From assembly GCF_003182595.1 (NCBI RefSeq), contig NZ_PDNZ01000005.1, forward strand, positions 62,001-126,000: DNA of 64,000 bases. Direction: 5' to 3'. The notes beneath the pieces are model-generated. The model did no database searches, had not been told where the DNA came from, and saw only the letters and a program-made list of their open reading frames with translations. Position 1 is the stretch's first letter. The number at the start of each line of letters is the position of its first letter. Positions 55,383 to 63,775 of this stretch are shown piece after piece. A program made the translations under genes and the position numbers. This DNA is from Prosthecochloris marina. Its GTDB lineage: Bacteria > Bacteroidota > Chlorobiia > Chlorobiales > Chlorobiaceae.

Positions 55383-55763
55383 TTATGGTGTTTTTGCTTT
55401 GTAGGTTAAGAATCCCCATGCAGACAGGGCTGTAGAGATAACGAAACCAACCCAAGAGGCGGAGAGTGGAACGACAAAGCTGTCTATTATAATAATTGTT
55501 TCTGTTACCAATACTCGGTAGAGGTGAAGGAGGGCAACAAGAGCAAACAGAATAGCCGATATAGCGATGTACCCTTTTGAGCCACGGATTCCCCACGCGC
55601 CAAGGCAAAGAATGATGCCAAAAACAACCCACGACCTTCCAACCGGCAGCATATAGTCACCTATTGCCACATCCCATCCCATGAGAGCGCGAACCAAGTG
55701 GAGTAGAGCTACCAGGATAAACAGTATCGATGAAACAATGGTGTAGTAATTTTTATTCATCAT
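55383..55763 (-). CDS. Four-helix membrane protein with internal duplication
   Basis: The 126-residue protein contains two similar halves, each with two membrane helices: SSILFILVALLHLVRAL and SAILFALVALLHLYRVL open them, and SWVVFGIILCLGAWGI and SWVGFVISTALSAWGF close them. This indicates a duplicated two-helix unit. I know no function. The ATG overlaps the stop of the 46-residue frame upstream (ATGA) and has an AGAAGGA ribosome-binding site nearby. Confidence 0.7.
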   Translation of the reverse strand: MMNKNYYTIVSSILFILVALLHLVRALMGWDVAIGDYMLPVGRSWVVFGIILCLGAWGIRGSKGYIAISAILFALVALLHLYRVLVTETIIIIDSFVVPLSASWVGFVISTALSAWGFLTYKAKTP

Positions 55764-55900
55764 GGTTTCCTTCTCGTATGGATTTCACGGCCGATTTCCT
55801 TGTCGGGAAATTTTCTGCCAAAGTCAAACCGTCTTATTATCAATAACGGTATTCCGATTGACAGCAGGAGTAGAAATATGCCCTGAAGAAGACGTTTCAT
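55760..55900 (-). CDS. Small single-helix membrane protein (46 residues)
   Basis: A - strand frame starts with MKRLLQGIFLLLLSIGIPLL and continues IIRRFDFGRKFPDKEIGREIHTRRKP, with one membrane helix and a basic cytoplasmic tail. Its stop overlaps the ATG of the four-helix protein in the ATGA arrangement, which is good evidence for translation. It is too short for most gene finders. No family is recognised. Confidence 0.6.
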   Translation of the reverse strand: MKRLLQGIFLLLLSIGIPLLIIRRFDFGRKFPDKEIGREIHTRRKP

Positions 55901-56037
55901 TTTTCTATTGGTTACTGTCGGAGGTGAATCTTGATGATAATATACTCTAATTCTTTCTGATAATTACCTAATGCAGGTCATGGAATCTTTGGACATCGCT
56001 GATTTTCCTTTTTGCCGGATGATCGGTGAGGGTAACT

Positions 56038-58515
56038 TTAAAAAGCATGTTTCGAAAGAGCAGATAAGGCTATGAGCAGGTCTGTAACCTGTTTTTCCAG
56101 CTCATCGGTCTGGTTCGAACGGCAACTTTCTTCCAGGGTCTCGGCTGTCTGTCTCAAAGGCTCTGCGCCAAAGAGTGCGGCATTGCCTTTCAGCTTGTGT
56201 GCTTGTGCTCGCAAGTACTCGATATTTTGTTCGGCAAGGGCCTTGTACATCGAAGTTTCGATATCCTGAAACTCATCGAGGAACGTTTTGAAAAGGTCCT
56301 CTATGTCAGCCGCTGAAAGGCCCATCGACTCAGGTGAGGGTGCCAGGTTAAATGGCGGCAAGGTGCAATCAATCGGCTGTTTGAAAGGTGATGAAGAGAG
56401 CAGCTTTTCAATTGAAGCCAGTAAAAGATCCGGATTTTCGGTTTTAAGCCTGAACTCATCCATCCCAACGGCTTTTGCTGTTTCCTTTTCTTCCTCGGCG
56501 CCGCTCAGACCGATTATCGGTAGCCTGCGTAAACGATGATTTTTGCTTGTGCGGAGTAAACGGGTCAGTTCCAGGCCATCCATCTCGGGCATCCGGATAT
56601 CGGTGATCAGCAGATCGAACTCGAGTGTCTGAAGCATATTCCAGCCCTCTGCTCCGTTTTCAGCTAACGCTACCTTGAGGCCGGTGTCGGTCAGATTCAT
56701 GGCGAGCAGTTTTCTATTCAGAGCCGAATCATCGACTAACAGTACCCGTGAGCTTTCAATCAGATTGTTTTTGAGGGATTTGTGTGTCCCTGTCATGAGA
56801 GCCTCGTGTAGAGCGTTAATTAATTCAGCCTGGCTGCAAGGTTTCGCAAGCAAAGCCTGCATTCCTGCCTTTTCCGACATTGCTCCTGCAATGTAGGCGG
56901 GTTCAGTGCTGTGGGCGATAATAGGGGTGGTAACCGCTTCTGCGCCGGCTTCTCCACATCGCAGCCGCTCGGCAGTTTCGTAACCGTTCATTTGCGGCAT
57001 GTTCAGATCCATGATGATGAGGTCGTAACGATTTTCTGCCGCATATACCATGGCTTCAAAGCCATTTGCAGCCTCATCGAGTGCTACTTCAAGAGGCAGG
57101 AGGTATTTTTTCAGCGTCATTCGGTAGAGCGGTTCGTCATCGACAATCAATAACCGCTTTCCACGAAAATCAGGCAAAGCGTTGGCTATAACATCGTTGT
57201 TATGGCGGGCCAGATCGTTGTTGCTTACAACCGGAAAAGCAAGGGTAAACTCGGTATATTTTCCTTTTTCCGAGTCGCAGGTGATGTTTCCGCCGAAAGC
57301 TTTCATTATCCGTTTGCAGTATGCCAGCCCTAAGCCGGTCCCCTCTTGCTTTCCTTTTGTGTGAAAACTGTCAAAAATGTGGGGTAGATCCTCTTTCGCG
57401 ATGCCTGGTCCTGTATCGCGAAAAAGAAGATAGTTGTATTCAGTGCCAGTTTTCAGACGGATCTGGATCTTGCTATCGGCATGGTTCCTAAAATAGTAAA
57501 GAGCATTTTTCAGCAGGTTGAATAAGACAAAAAGAAAGAGAGTCTCATCAATATGGAAAATGAACGACTCACGAGTATCAAAGTGTATCCGGTTTCGCTC
57601 ACTATCCGAATCATAGCCATACTCATCGAGGGCCTTTCGTGTGATCCGTGATGCGGAAAGATAGGTATAGCTGTCAGTGGTGATTGGTTTTTCCCGTATT
57701 TCGCCGAGAACCATGTCAATTACTTGTATACCTCGTTTTACAGCCATCTGCCCATGTGCTACATTTTGATACAGTCGGTTGAGTGATGCCTTTTTGATCG
57801 ACTGGGTAAGTTGTTCTGTATGAAAAGGTGGCAGCAGTTTTTTGATGCTGGTCAGGCAATGACGAATTTGTCCAAGTGGATTACGCATTTCATGAGCGAT
57901 GCTGCCGGCGAGGGATTGCAATGCCCTATTTTTTTCCTGGGCCATTGCTCCCCTTTTTGTCGTATAACTAAAAAGCAGTGCTAAGAGTATTGCCATTGGG
58001 ATAGGAAGCATATACTCTATGACTTCGGTTGTGAGGACTAAATGAGTTCCTGTTGAAAAAACAAAACCTGCATAGGCGACTGATATGCCAAAAACCATCA
58101 GAAACGTCATCAGGAAATAATTAGGTACAAATATTATGAATACAAGAATCATCATGGTTTCACATACCAGCCACATTCCTGAAAGATTGTTCATCAGTGT
58201 CAGGAAGGTAAAAACTATTGGCAGTGTAAGAGTTAACCATAAATACCAGTAGAGATTTATCCATGGTTTGAAGCTTGAGGGATAGCTTTTGTAGAAAAAC
58301 AAGGGAATGAAGGTTATTGCTGAGGCAAAACGAAGTAGAGGCGACTCATAGGGTTGTGGAAGGATAGCTGTCCATATCAAGTAGTAAAGAGGGTGCGCCC
58401 AGAAGCCGACGTATCGTGAAATGTCTATCGTGAACTCGTTGCGTTCATAATCTTTTCGGAAAAAATCAAAGCTTTTTTTTAATAGGTTTGATATGGGGGT
58501 ATGCTTGAAAACCAT
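56038..58515 (-). CDS. CqsS-like hybrid sensor histidine kinase (HisKA-HATPase-REC-REC-Hpt)
   Basis: About six membrane helices (residues 35-185) resemble the sensor of the Vibrio autoinducer receptor CqsS: GFWAHPLYYLIWTAILPQPY matches its GMLGFPAYYFIWEYWFPQSY, and LMNNLSGMW matches LMNDWSTIW, with the ligand-site Trp (W104 there, W115 here). HisKA has H208 in AHEMRNPLGQ; HATPase has N337 and GTGLGLAYCKRIM. Receiver 1 is at about 452-570 (D503), receiver 2 at about 590-705 (D639), and the Hpt domain has H773 in AHKLKGNAALFG. It starts 5 bases after the methyltransferase gene. Confidence 0.88.
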   Translation of the reverse strand: MVFKHTPISNLLKKSFDFFRKDYERNEFTIDISRYVGFWAHPLYYLIWTAILPQPYESPLLRFASAITFIPLFFYKSYPSSFKPWINLYWYLWLTLTLPIVFTFLTLMNNLSGMWLVCETMMILVFIIFVPNYFLMTFLMVFGISVAYAGFVFSTGTHLVLTTEVIEYMLPIPMAILLALLFSYTTKRGAMAQEKNRALQSLAGSIAHEMRNPLGQIRHCLTSIKKLLPPFHTEQLTQSIKKASLNRLYQNVAHGQMAVKRGIQVIDMVLGEIREKPITTDSYTYLSASRITRKALDEYGYDSDSERNRIHFDTRESFIFHIDETLFLFVLFNLLKNALYYFRNHADSKIQIRLKTGTEYNYLLFRDTGPGIAKEDLPHIFDSFHTKGKQEGTGLGLAYCKRIMKAFGGNITCDSEKGKYTEFTLAFPVVSNNDLARHNNDVIANALPDFRGKRLLIVDDEPLYRMTLKKYLLPLEVALDEAANGFEAMVYAAENRYDLIIMDLNMPQMNGYETAERLRCGEAGAEAVTTPIIAHSTEPAYIAGAMSEKAGMQALLAKPCSQAELINALHEALMTGTHKSLKNNLIESSRVLLVDDSALNRKLLAMNLTDTGLKVALAENGAEGWNMLQTLEFDLLITDIRMPEMDGLELTRLLRTSKNHRLRRLPIIGLSGAEEEKETAKAVGMDEFRLKTENPDLLLASIEKLLSSSPFKQPIDCTLPPFNLAPSPESMGLSAADIEDLFKTFLDEFQDIETSMYKALAEQNIEYLRAQAHKLKGNAALFGAEPLRQTAETLEESCRSNQTDELEKQVTDLLIALSALSKHAF

Positions 58516-58520
58516 GATTG

Positions 58521-59918
58521 CTATTCTCCTCTAAGAGTACAAAAACCATAATGTTTGTAGATAGCCTCTTCAGTGTTCAATACGGTTCCTGAACAGATAT
58601 CCTGTTGTATTTTGAGATGATGTTTTTCGGCAAGAATACGGATGTTATTATAACCATTAATGAATGATTCTCCCATTTTACGCATATTTTTCATGAATTC
58701 TTCAGCTTCTTTGATGCTGGTAGCATCCTCTATAAGATCTTTGGATACATAGTCGAACCAGATACAGGAGCCGTAAGACATTATTTTTTTGATAGATGCA
58801 AAAATGGTGTTGATGTCTTCATCCTGAAAATACATTGATCCTCCTTCCCAGATAAAGAAGGTCGGTAGAAAAGGATCGAACTTGCATTTTTCGCGTAATG
58901 CTACATCTATAGGTTGGAACTGGAGATCGATATCAATGCTTTGTGTCATTTTATTTTTGCAGTAGTCGAAAATCCGTTTTCTTTCGTTCAACATGACTGG
59001 TAAATCAAGGTCATAAATGAAAGCGTTTTCAATATTCAATCGCCAAAATCTACTGTCATAACCTACACCTATATTCACGACATTAAAGAGGTCTGTTTTC
59101 TTAGAGAATTGTGTTACGATTTTGTCGAGGTGCAGTGTTCTTGCCGCAACCATATTTTGCAGTTGCGGAGTATTTATACTAAAACGTCTGGCTAGGGTAA
59201 TGCCGTGTTTACCTGCCAACATGAAAGCGTAAGGATCATCAAATCGTCTTTCTCTATTAGGTTTTTCCTGTTCCAATGCCCGTAGACCGGCAATAAGTTT
59301 TGCGGTTGTTTTTGTTTTGTACTCGTAGAGTGCATTGATTTTAGTAACATCAAAGGCATTTCTTTTCATACCATTAATATCCTGCGTCCAGTAAGTGAAG
59401 TCAGCTTCTGCGACAAGCTTTTCACCGTTAAACATTTTGATCGGAATAGTAACTACTACTTTGTCACTATTTGCAAACCTTTTTGCTAAATGATCCCATT
59501 TGTCTTTTTCGATTTTTGCTTTGCAGGTCAAATTGTGGCAACTGGGAGCAAACCAATGAATAAAGGCTTTTGCTCCCCACATATAGGCGGCACTATCATT
59601 CAAAGATGGCCAGAAGCCAATTACAGGTACCATGTGCAGTAGAGATGCAAGAGCAAGGCCTCCTGTATAATCGGCAGCAAGAAGCATTAAAGCTGCCTGA
59701 TGAGAAATGTGCTGATTCGATGCGTTGGGGGTTAAAGGGAGGACGGTTTCTGTGTAACCACGTTTAACGGCTGTGATTTTCCAGTCAAGAAAGTCCAGTA
59801 TAGGGACTGATTCATGAAAAGATTCTGTCAAAGAAGCAAGATTGAATCGTTTCTCACGATCTTGTTCCCATGCATCAATTGAGTGCAGTAGGAATGCAGT
59901 GTTAAGGTGGAGACTCAT
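58521..59918 (-). CDS. DUF4442/hotdog thioesterase - leucine carboxyl methyltransferase-like fusion
   Basis: The N-terminal half (residues 1-180) looks like a hotdog thioesterase of the DUF4442 type: SNQHISHQAALMLLAADYTGGLALASL and KVVVTIPIKMFNGEKLVAEADFTYWTQ. The C-terminal half (about 215-465) is an SAM methyltransferase of the LCM/PPM family: DDPYAFMLAG, motif I VNIGVGYDSRFWRL, IYDLDLPVMLNERKRI and FFIWEGGSMYF. It is the first gene of an operon with the CqsS-like kinase. Its length of 465 is close to Ralstonia PhcB (about 459 residues), which makes a fatty acid methyl ester signal. Enzymatic product unknown. Confidence 0.75.
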   Translation of the reverse strand: MSLHLNTAFLLHSIDAWEQDREKRFNLASLTESFHESVPILDFLDWKITAVKRGYTETVLPLTPNASNQHISHQAALMLLAADYTGGLALASLLHMVPVIGFWPSLNDSAAYMWGAKAFIHWFAPSCHNLTCKAKIEKDKWDHLAKRFANSDKVVVTIPIKMFNGEKLVAEADFTYWTQDINGMKRNAFDVTKINALYEYKTKTTAKLIAGLRALEQEKPNRERRFDDPYAFMLAGKHGITLARRFSINTPQLQNMVAARTLHLDKIVTQFSKKTDLFNVVNIGVGYDSRFWRLNIENAFIYDLDLPVMLNERKRIFDYCKNKMTQSIDIDLQFQPIDVALREKCKFDPFLPTFFIWEGGSMYFQDEDINTIFASIKKIMSYGSCIWFDYVSKDLIEDATSIKEAEEFMKNMRKMGESFINGYNNIRILAEKHHLKIQQDICSGTVLNTEEAIYKHYGFCTLRGE

Positions 59919-60493
59919 GGTGTGTTTTACTAATTAAGTCGAGGCAGGTTTGCAATGACTACCATTGTGACGTCCTCTATGGTGATTAAGGGCTAGTCAT
60001 GTACAGGAAAATGTAGCGATCTTTATAAAAGGGCTTAAACCCTTTTTTGTTACTGTTACTTAAACAATTCCTGATGGTTTTAGCGAAATGGATAGCCGAA
60101 TATCGTTTTGGAAACTTGTTTCTCTTTACGAGCCCAAACCGGTATAACGTTTTTTGCTGCTCGATGTTGTCGGCAACAGTATGAATGGCCTGATCGAACA
60201 AACTGAAAGCCCGCTTTGGCGGATGGTCGGCGAACTTTTCCGAGTGTATGAACATGGAGGAGATGACATATGGTTTGGGTTACTCTTTATGAAATACTGC
60301 AGCGATGTTTCTCTGTTTTGTGAGATTTTTTTTCTTTTTTAGGTAATTTTTGGGGAGAAGTTATCAAAAGGATGTTTTGGTTGGTGATGTTGGTAAAATA
60401 TTAAGGAACTTTTTCCTGATTATCTTTATTTGTTCGTCATGAGTCGGAGGTTTACACCAACATCCTTTTATAAATCTTGAATGGAGTTCTCTT
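59919..60493. promoter_or_regulatory. Intergenic region upstream of the signalling operon
   Basis: No gene can be supported in these 575 bases. A - strand frame at 59986-60255 crosses the terminator at 60027-60048 and has no recognisable family, so it is probably not real. The promoter of the methyltransferase-kinase operon must lie between that terminator and 59918. I cannot define its boxes. Confidence 0.4.
60027..60048. terminator. Bidirectional Rho-independent terminator
   Basis: The arms aaaaggg (60027-60033) and ccctttt (60040-60046) pair with a 6-base loop, followed by tt and, on the other strand, flanked by an A/T tract. It insulates the operon transcribed leftward from 59918 from upstream transcription. 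Confidence 0.7.
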
Positions 60494-60658
60494 ATGCATA
60501 AAAAAAATTCATGCTGCTGCCAGAAGCCTGAAAACTTGAAAAGTACGCCGGAAGAATGCACGCCTGAAACCATTAAGCAGTGCCACGGGGAAGAGTCTTC
60601 CCATGCATGTGTACCGGAGGACCAGAAAGAGCGGGAAAAAAAAGATAAAGAAGAGTAA
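60494..60658 (+). CDS. Cys-rich small protein (54 residues)
   Basis: The frame starts MHKKNSCCCQKPENLKST, continues PEECTPETIKQCHGEESSHAC, and ends VPEDQKEREKKDKEE. This recalls a short conserved family with the pattern CCCQxPENLK..PEECxPEqIkxCHG found in sulfate reducers and other anaerobes, function unknown. A GGAG sits 7 bases before the ATG. Six cysteines suggest metal binding or a redox role. I am fairly sure it is a gene because of the start signal and family pattern. Confidence 0.7.
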   Translation: MHKKNSCCCQKPENLKSTPEECTPETIKQCHGEESSHACVPEDQKEREKKDKEE

Positions 60659-61615
60659 TCTTTCTACAAAGTTTTTACATCGAAAAGAGGCACATTCATT
60701 AGTCCTGTAATCAGTTTTTATGTCGCTGCCATCGGGCTTGATCAGTGAAATACGGAACAACTATTTCACGGGTTAGCATGACTACTCTCTCCATGTCATC
60801 CTCGGGCTTGACCTGGGGATCCATCTTCCGATCAAAGTCAGTATGGATGCCGGATCAAGTCCTGCATGACTTTTTAGGGAGATTGGGTGCCGCTATCCCT
60901 GTGAAATCCGAACTTCTGTTTCACAGCTCGGCATGACTCTTTGCCGGAAACGTATGCATGGTGATCGATTGTCGTGAAGCTCTGCTTTTGAGTCTGCCTC
61001 ATTTGTTTTTCCGGCATGTGTATATTTCCGACTCGGATGTTTTCTGCTGATTTTCCTTTTAAGTCCTATAGTTTCTCTCATTTTCTCTGACGTGCTTTTC
61101 ATTCGATTCTACAACCATGTCTCGATCTGTTTGCGGTTATTATTCATAAAGACCTGCATATGTTTTTCCTTGTCGTACTTTTGCTGTGACGCTATATTTT
61201 ATTCTTGGGTGATGAGTTAATGTCAATAAATTCTGAAAAGGCGAAAATGACTGAAAATTTGAAAAAATCTGTTTGTTTTTTTGTCCTTTCAGTCTTTTTG
61301 AAAATAAGTTGATAGCTGAACGGCTTGTTCCTCCGAACGGCGACTAAAAGGATCTGTTGTTGTACGATAGAAAGTTTCTGATTGTCTCTTGCGCTACAGT
61401 GAATTTTTGCGAACGCTTTGTTTCAAAAGAGGCTGGGCTTATGAGCTTTGTGATGAATACACGTTTGTCTATATCATCGTGTTTGAGCATGCTTCAGGAT
61501 TTTTTGTTCATGACTATGAGTTTGCAAGGAATGTTTTGAACCGAAAAAGAGAGGCGTTTGTCACAAAACACCGAACAAGGGAGCAGGTTTGAAATAACGA
61601 TAGTCAATCAGGTAT
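60659..61615. other. Long intergenic region with repeats, no supported gene
   Basis: The first 270 bases hold the palindromic repeat cluster described separately (60744-60930). The remaining part, about 60940-61615, has short frames of up to 67 codons with no family resemblance. They could be decayed sequence. Nothing else is recognised. Confidence 0.5.
60744..60930. repeat. Dispersed palindromic repeat cluster
   Basis: A central imperfect palindrome starts with gtcatcctcgggcttgacc (60795) and ends with gatcaagtcctgcatgac (60870). This resembles the widespread intergenic family with gtcatccccgggcttgacc and ggatcaagtccgg ends known from several phyla. On each side lies a similar hairpin: gtgaaat...atttcac (60745-60769) and ctgtgaaa...tttcacag (60899-60926), each followed by a gcatgact-like sequence. 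It is non-coding and possibly mobile or a transcript-end element. Confidence 0.75.
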
Positions 61616-62251
61616 ATGCAGAAGGCGTTGGCGGATAGTGTTGTGGTATTGGATTTCGAGACGACAGGATTGTCGCCGCAGTACGGGGATAGGGCCATCG
61701 AGATCGGGGCGGTGTGGCTCGAAGAGGGGAGGATTGTCGAGCGTTTTCAGAAGCTGATGAACCCGGGATTCCGCATCAGTCGGTTTATTGAGGGGTATAC
61801 CGGTATTACCAACGAAATGCTCAGTGGCCAGCCGCGGTGTGAAGAGGTGATGGCCGAGTTTTCGGAGTTCATTGATGGCCGTAATATTGTCGCCCACAAT
61901 GCGTCGTTCGACAAGCGTTTTCTGGATTCAGAACTGAAACGGGTGAACCGGGCATACAAGGGCGACTGTTGCTGCTCGCTGCTTGTGTCGAGAAGGGTGT
62001 TTCAAAATTCACCGAACCACAAGTTGCAGACGCTGTTGTCGCATGCGGGTGTGCCGAAGACGGGAGATTTTCACCGTGCGCTTGCCGATGCCGAGATGAC
62101 GGCGTATCTGTGGTTGTCGATGATCGAGCGGATTCGCAGGCAATACAGGATTTCCGAAGTATCCTTCGACCAGATGAGCGAGCTTTCGAAAATCGACAAG
62201 CTTTATACTCATCGGTATCTTACTTCTCTTGCAGACACAAGCGAAATATAG
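61616..62251 (+). CDS. DnaQ-like 3'-5' exonuclease (DNA polymerase III epsilon family)
   Basis: The DEDDh exonuclease motifs are visible: Exo [25 protein letters not shown], Exo [18 protein letters not shown] and Exo [15 protein letters not shown]-terminal part of about 50 residues follows the catalytic domain. It has 211 residues and no polymerase or helicase domain. It could be the proofreading subunit or a stand-alone exonuclease; I cannot decide between these. Confidence 0.85.
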   Translation: MQKALADSVVVLDFETTGLSPQYGDRAIEIGAVWLEEGRIVERFQKLMNPGFRISRFIEGYTGITNEMLSGQPRCEEVMAEFSEFIDGRNIVAHNASFDKRFLDSELKRVNRAYKGDCCCSLLVSRRVFQNSPNHKLQTLLSHAGVPKTGDFHRALADAEMTAYLWLSMIERIRRQYRISEVSFDQMSELSKIDKLYTHRYLTSLADTSEI

Positions 62252-62263
62252 GGGCGAGTCGGT

Positions 62264-62686
62264 TCATGCCTGATCGATCTGTTTGAGGATTTCCCGTAAC
62301 GAACCGGCAGTTGTCAGTTTTTCCTCGTCGGAGGATGCGTTATAAAAGCCGACAATGGCCTTGCCGCCGATATTGATCGGTGGGTATTCCTTTTCGGCGA
62401 GCATCGGCATCAGAGAAAGGATTTTCGATACGGTTTCCTTGTCCATGCCGTTGATTCTGCTGACGATATCTTCAACGATACATGACGCTGCTTCGCCGTC
62501 CATTCCCGCCACATAAGCCGCGCTTTGTACTGCGCCATACTGGAAGCCGAGCACGGCAAAAACGACATCCCGGTTCCTGGTTTGTTCAAGTCCTGCCGGG
62601 CATTGCCCGATCGCTTCGGCGAGAAACTGCAGTGATAGTTTTGTTACAGCTTCGATGTTTTCTTCAAGGGTTTTGTGCTTGGTCAT
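62264..62686 (-). CDS. Conserved hypothetical protein (140 residues)
   Basis: From ATG 62686 the protein reads MTKHKTLEENIEAVTKLSL and includes VVFAVLGFQYGAVQSAAYVAG and INIGGKAIVGFYNASSDEE. The frame is open further upstream to 63049, but that part (SFSKKTFFPFL...) has an unlikely composition and overlaps the next gene's promoter. I do not recognise a family or function. It is convergent with the exonuclease gene. Confidence 0.6.
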   Translation of the reverse strand: MTKHKTLEENIEAVTKLSLQFLAEAIGQCPAGLEQTRNRDVVFAVLGFQYGAVQSAAYVAGMDGEAASCIVEDIVSRINGMDKETVSKILSLMPMLAEKEYPPINIGGKAIVGFYNASSDEEKLTTAGSLREILKQIDQA

Positions 62687-62984
62687 TGAATCAGTATCAG
62701 GGAACAATGTTTTGTAAGGATGGCGGTGGATATGGGTGATCGCCCTTGCTCTATTCAGTGTTATCATAAAAATAGCGATGGGCAAAATCCAGGTTTCAGG
62801 TATGAATGCGTATCTTTTTCTGCTAAAATTATTTATGTGGTTTTGGCGTTTATACCTGCGAGCTTTTTCACAGTATACTTGAAATCGACGTGAAGAAAAA
62901 ATAGGGCTCAAAAAAGGAAAAAAGGTTTTTTTGCTAAATGAAAACGTACAAGGCTGATCATAAAAGTGCAAGGCAGTGCAGAGT

Positions 62985-63629
62985 ATGAAATATAAGTTGC
63001 TGGTTTTTGATTTTGACGGGACGTTGGCTGATAGTGAGGTAAGTATCATGGAGTCCCTTCGGCTGGTGGCAGAGGATTTCGGGCTTTCGGGGGTTGATAA
63101 GGAAAATGCCCGGCGGAGTATCGGTCTGTCACTGCAGCATACGATTGAGGTAGGGCTTGGGCTTGAGCCTCGGCAGGTGCCGGAGGCGGTCGAGTTGTAC
63201 CGAAAGCACTACAATGAGGTTGCCTTCGGGTTGACGTGTCTGTTTCCAGGGGTGAAAGAAACGTTGGACCTGTTGCGACAGGATTTTCTACTTGCGGTTG
63301 CGTCCAGCAAAAGCAAACACGGTCTTGTGGCCATGATGCGGCATCTCGGGATTTTTGAACGTTTCTCGTTTATCGCCGGAGCGCAGGATGTGCAACAGGG
63401 AAAGCCGGCTCCCGATATGGTTTTGCTTGCATTGGAAGCTCTGAATGTTCTCGCGGGCGAGTCTTTGGTTATAGGTGATACAATTTATGATATCGAAATG
63501 GGGCAGCGGGCAGGTGCGGATACCTGTGCGGTTACCTATGGAAACAATTCCACGGAAGAACTTCGTAGTCTCAACCCAACGTTTCTGATCGATTCGTTCG
63601 AAAGCGTTGTATCGTTAGTACAGGCTTGA
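62985..63629 (+). CDS. HAD family phosphatase (phosphoglycolate phosphatase-like)
   Basis: Motif I is LLVFDFDGTLADSEVSIMESL, motif II is LAVASSKSK, the lysine of motif III is in GKPAPDMVLLALE, and motif IV is LVIGDTIYDIEMGQRAGA. This pattern is shared by phosphoglycolate phosphatase (Gph), pyrophosphatase PpaX and beta-phosphoglucomutases. Length 214 fits. The start is MKYKLLVFD. In an autotroph using the reductive TCA cycle, phosphoglycolate is not an obvious substrate, so the role is open. Confidence 0.8.
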   Translation: MKYKLLVFDFDGTLADSEVSIMESLRLVAEDFGLSGVDKENARRSIGLSLQHTIEVGLGLEPRQVPEAVELYRKHYNEVAFGLTCLFPGVKETLDLLRQDFLLAVASSKSKHGLVAMMRHLGIFERFSFIAGAQDVQQGKPAPDMVLLALEALNVLAGESLVIGDTIYDIEMGQRAGADTCAVTYGNNSTEELRSLNPTFLIDSFESVVSLVQA

Positions 63630-63775
63630 CATTGTCCTGTTCATAAAGATCCCTGATATGTACATATGGAATAACATGAACTGAGGGTGGTGTTCGGGAG
63701 GTAAAAAAAGAAGAGTTTCTGTATTTTCCGCTTACAAGCAGAAGCATTATCGAAAACCTCTTGAGGTGAACAAGG

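Noticed and set aside
55762..55950. 62-codon + strand frame opposite the 46-residue gene
   Set aside because: It is the antisense of a better-supported small gene with ATGA coupling.
59986..60255. 89-codon - strand frame upstream of the signalling operon
   Set aside because: It crosses a strong bidirectional terminator hairpin and has no recognisable domain; a decayed gene cannot be excluded.
60744..60930. Possible CRISPR array
   Set aside because: The repeats are palindromic modules of unequal length without regular spacers, and no cas genes are nearby.
61389..61592. 67-codon + strand frame before the exonuclease gene
   Set aside because: No family, no ribosome-binding site, and an overlapping frame of similar length; not supported as a gene.
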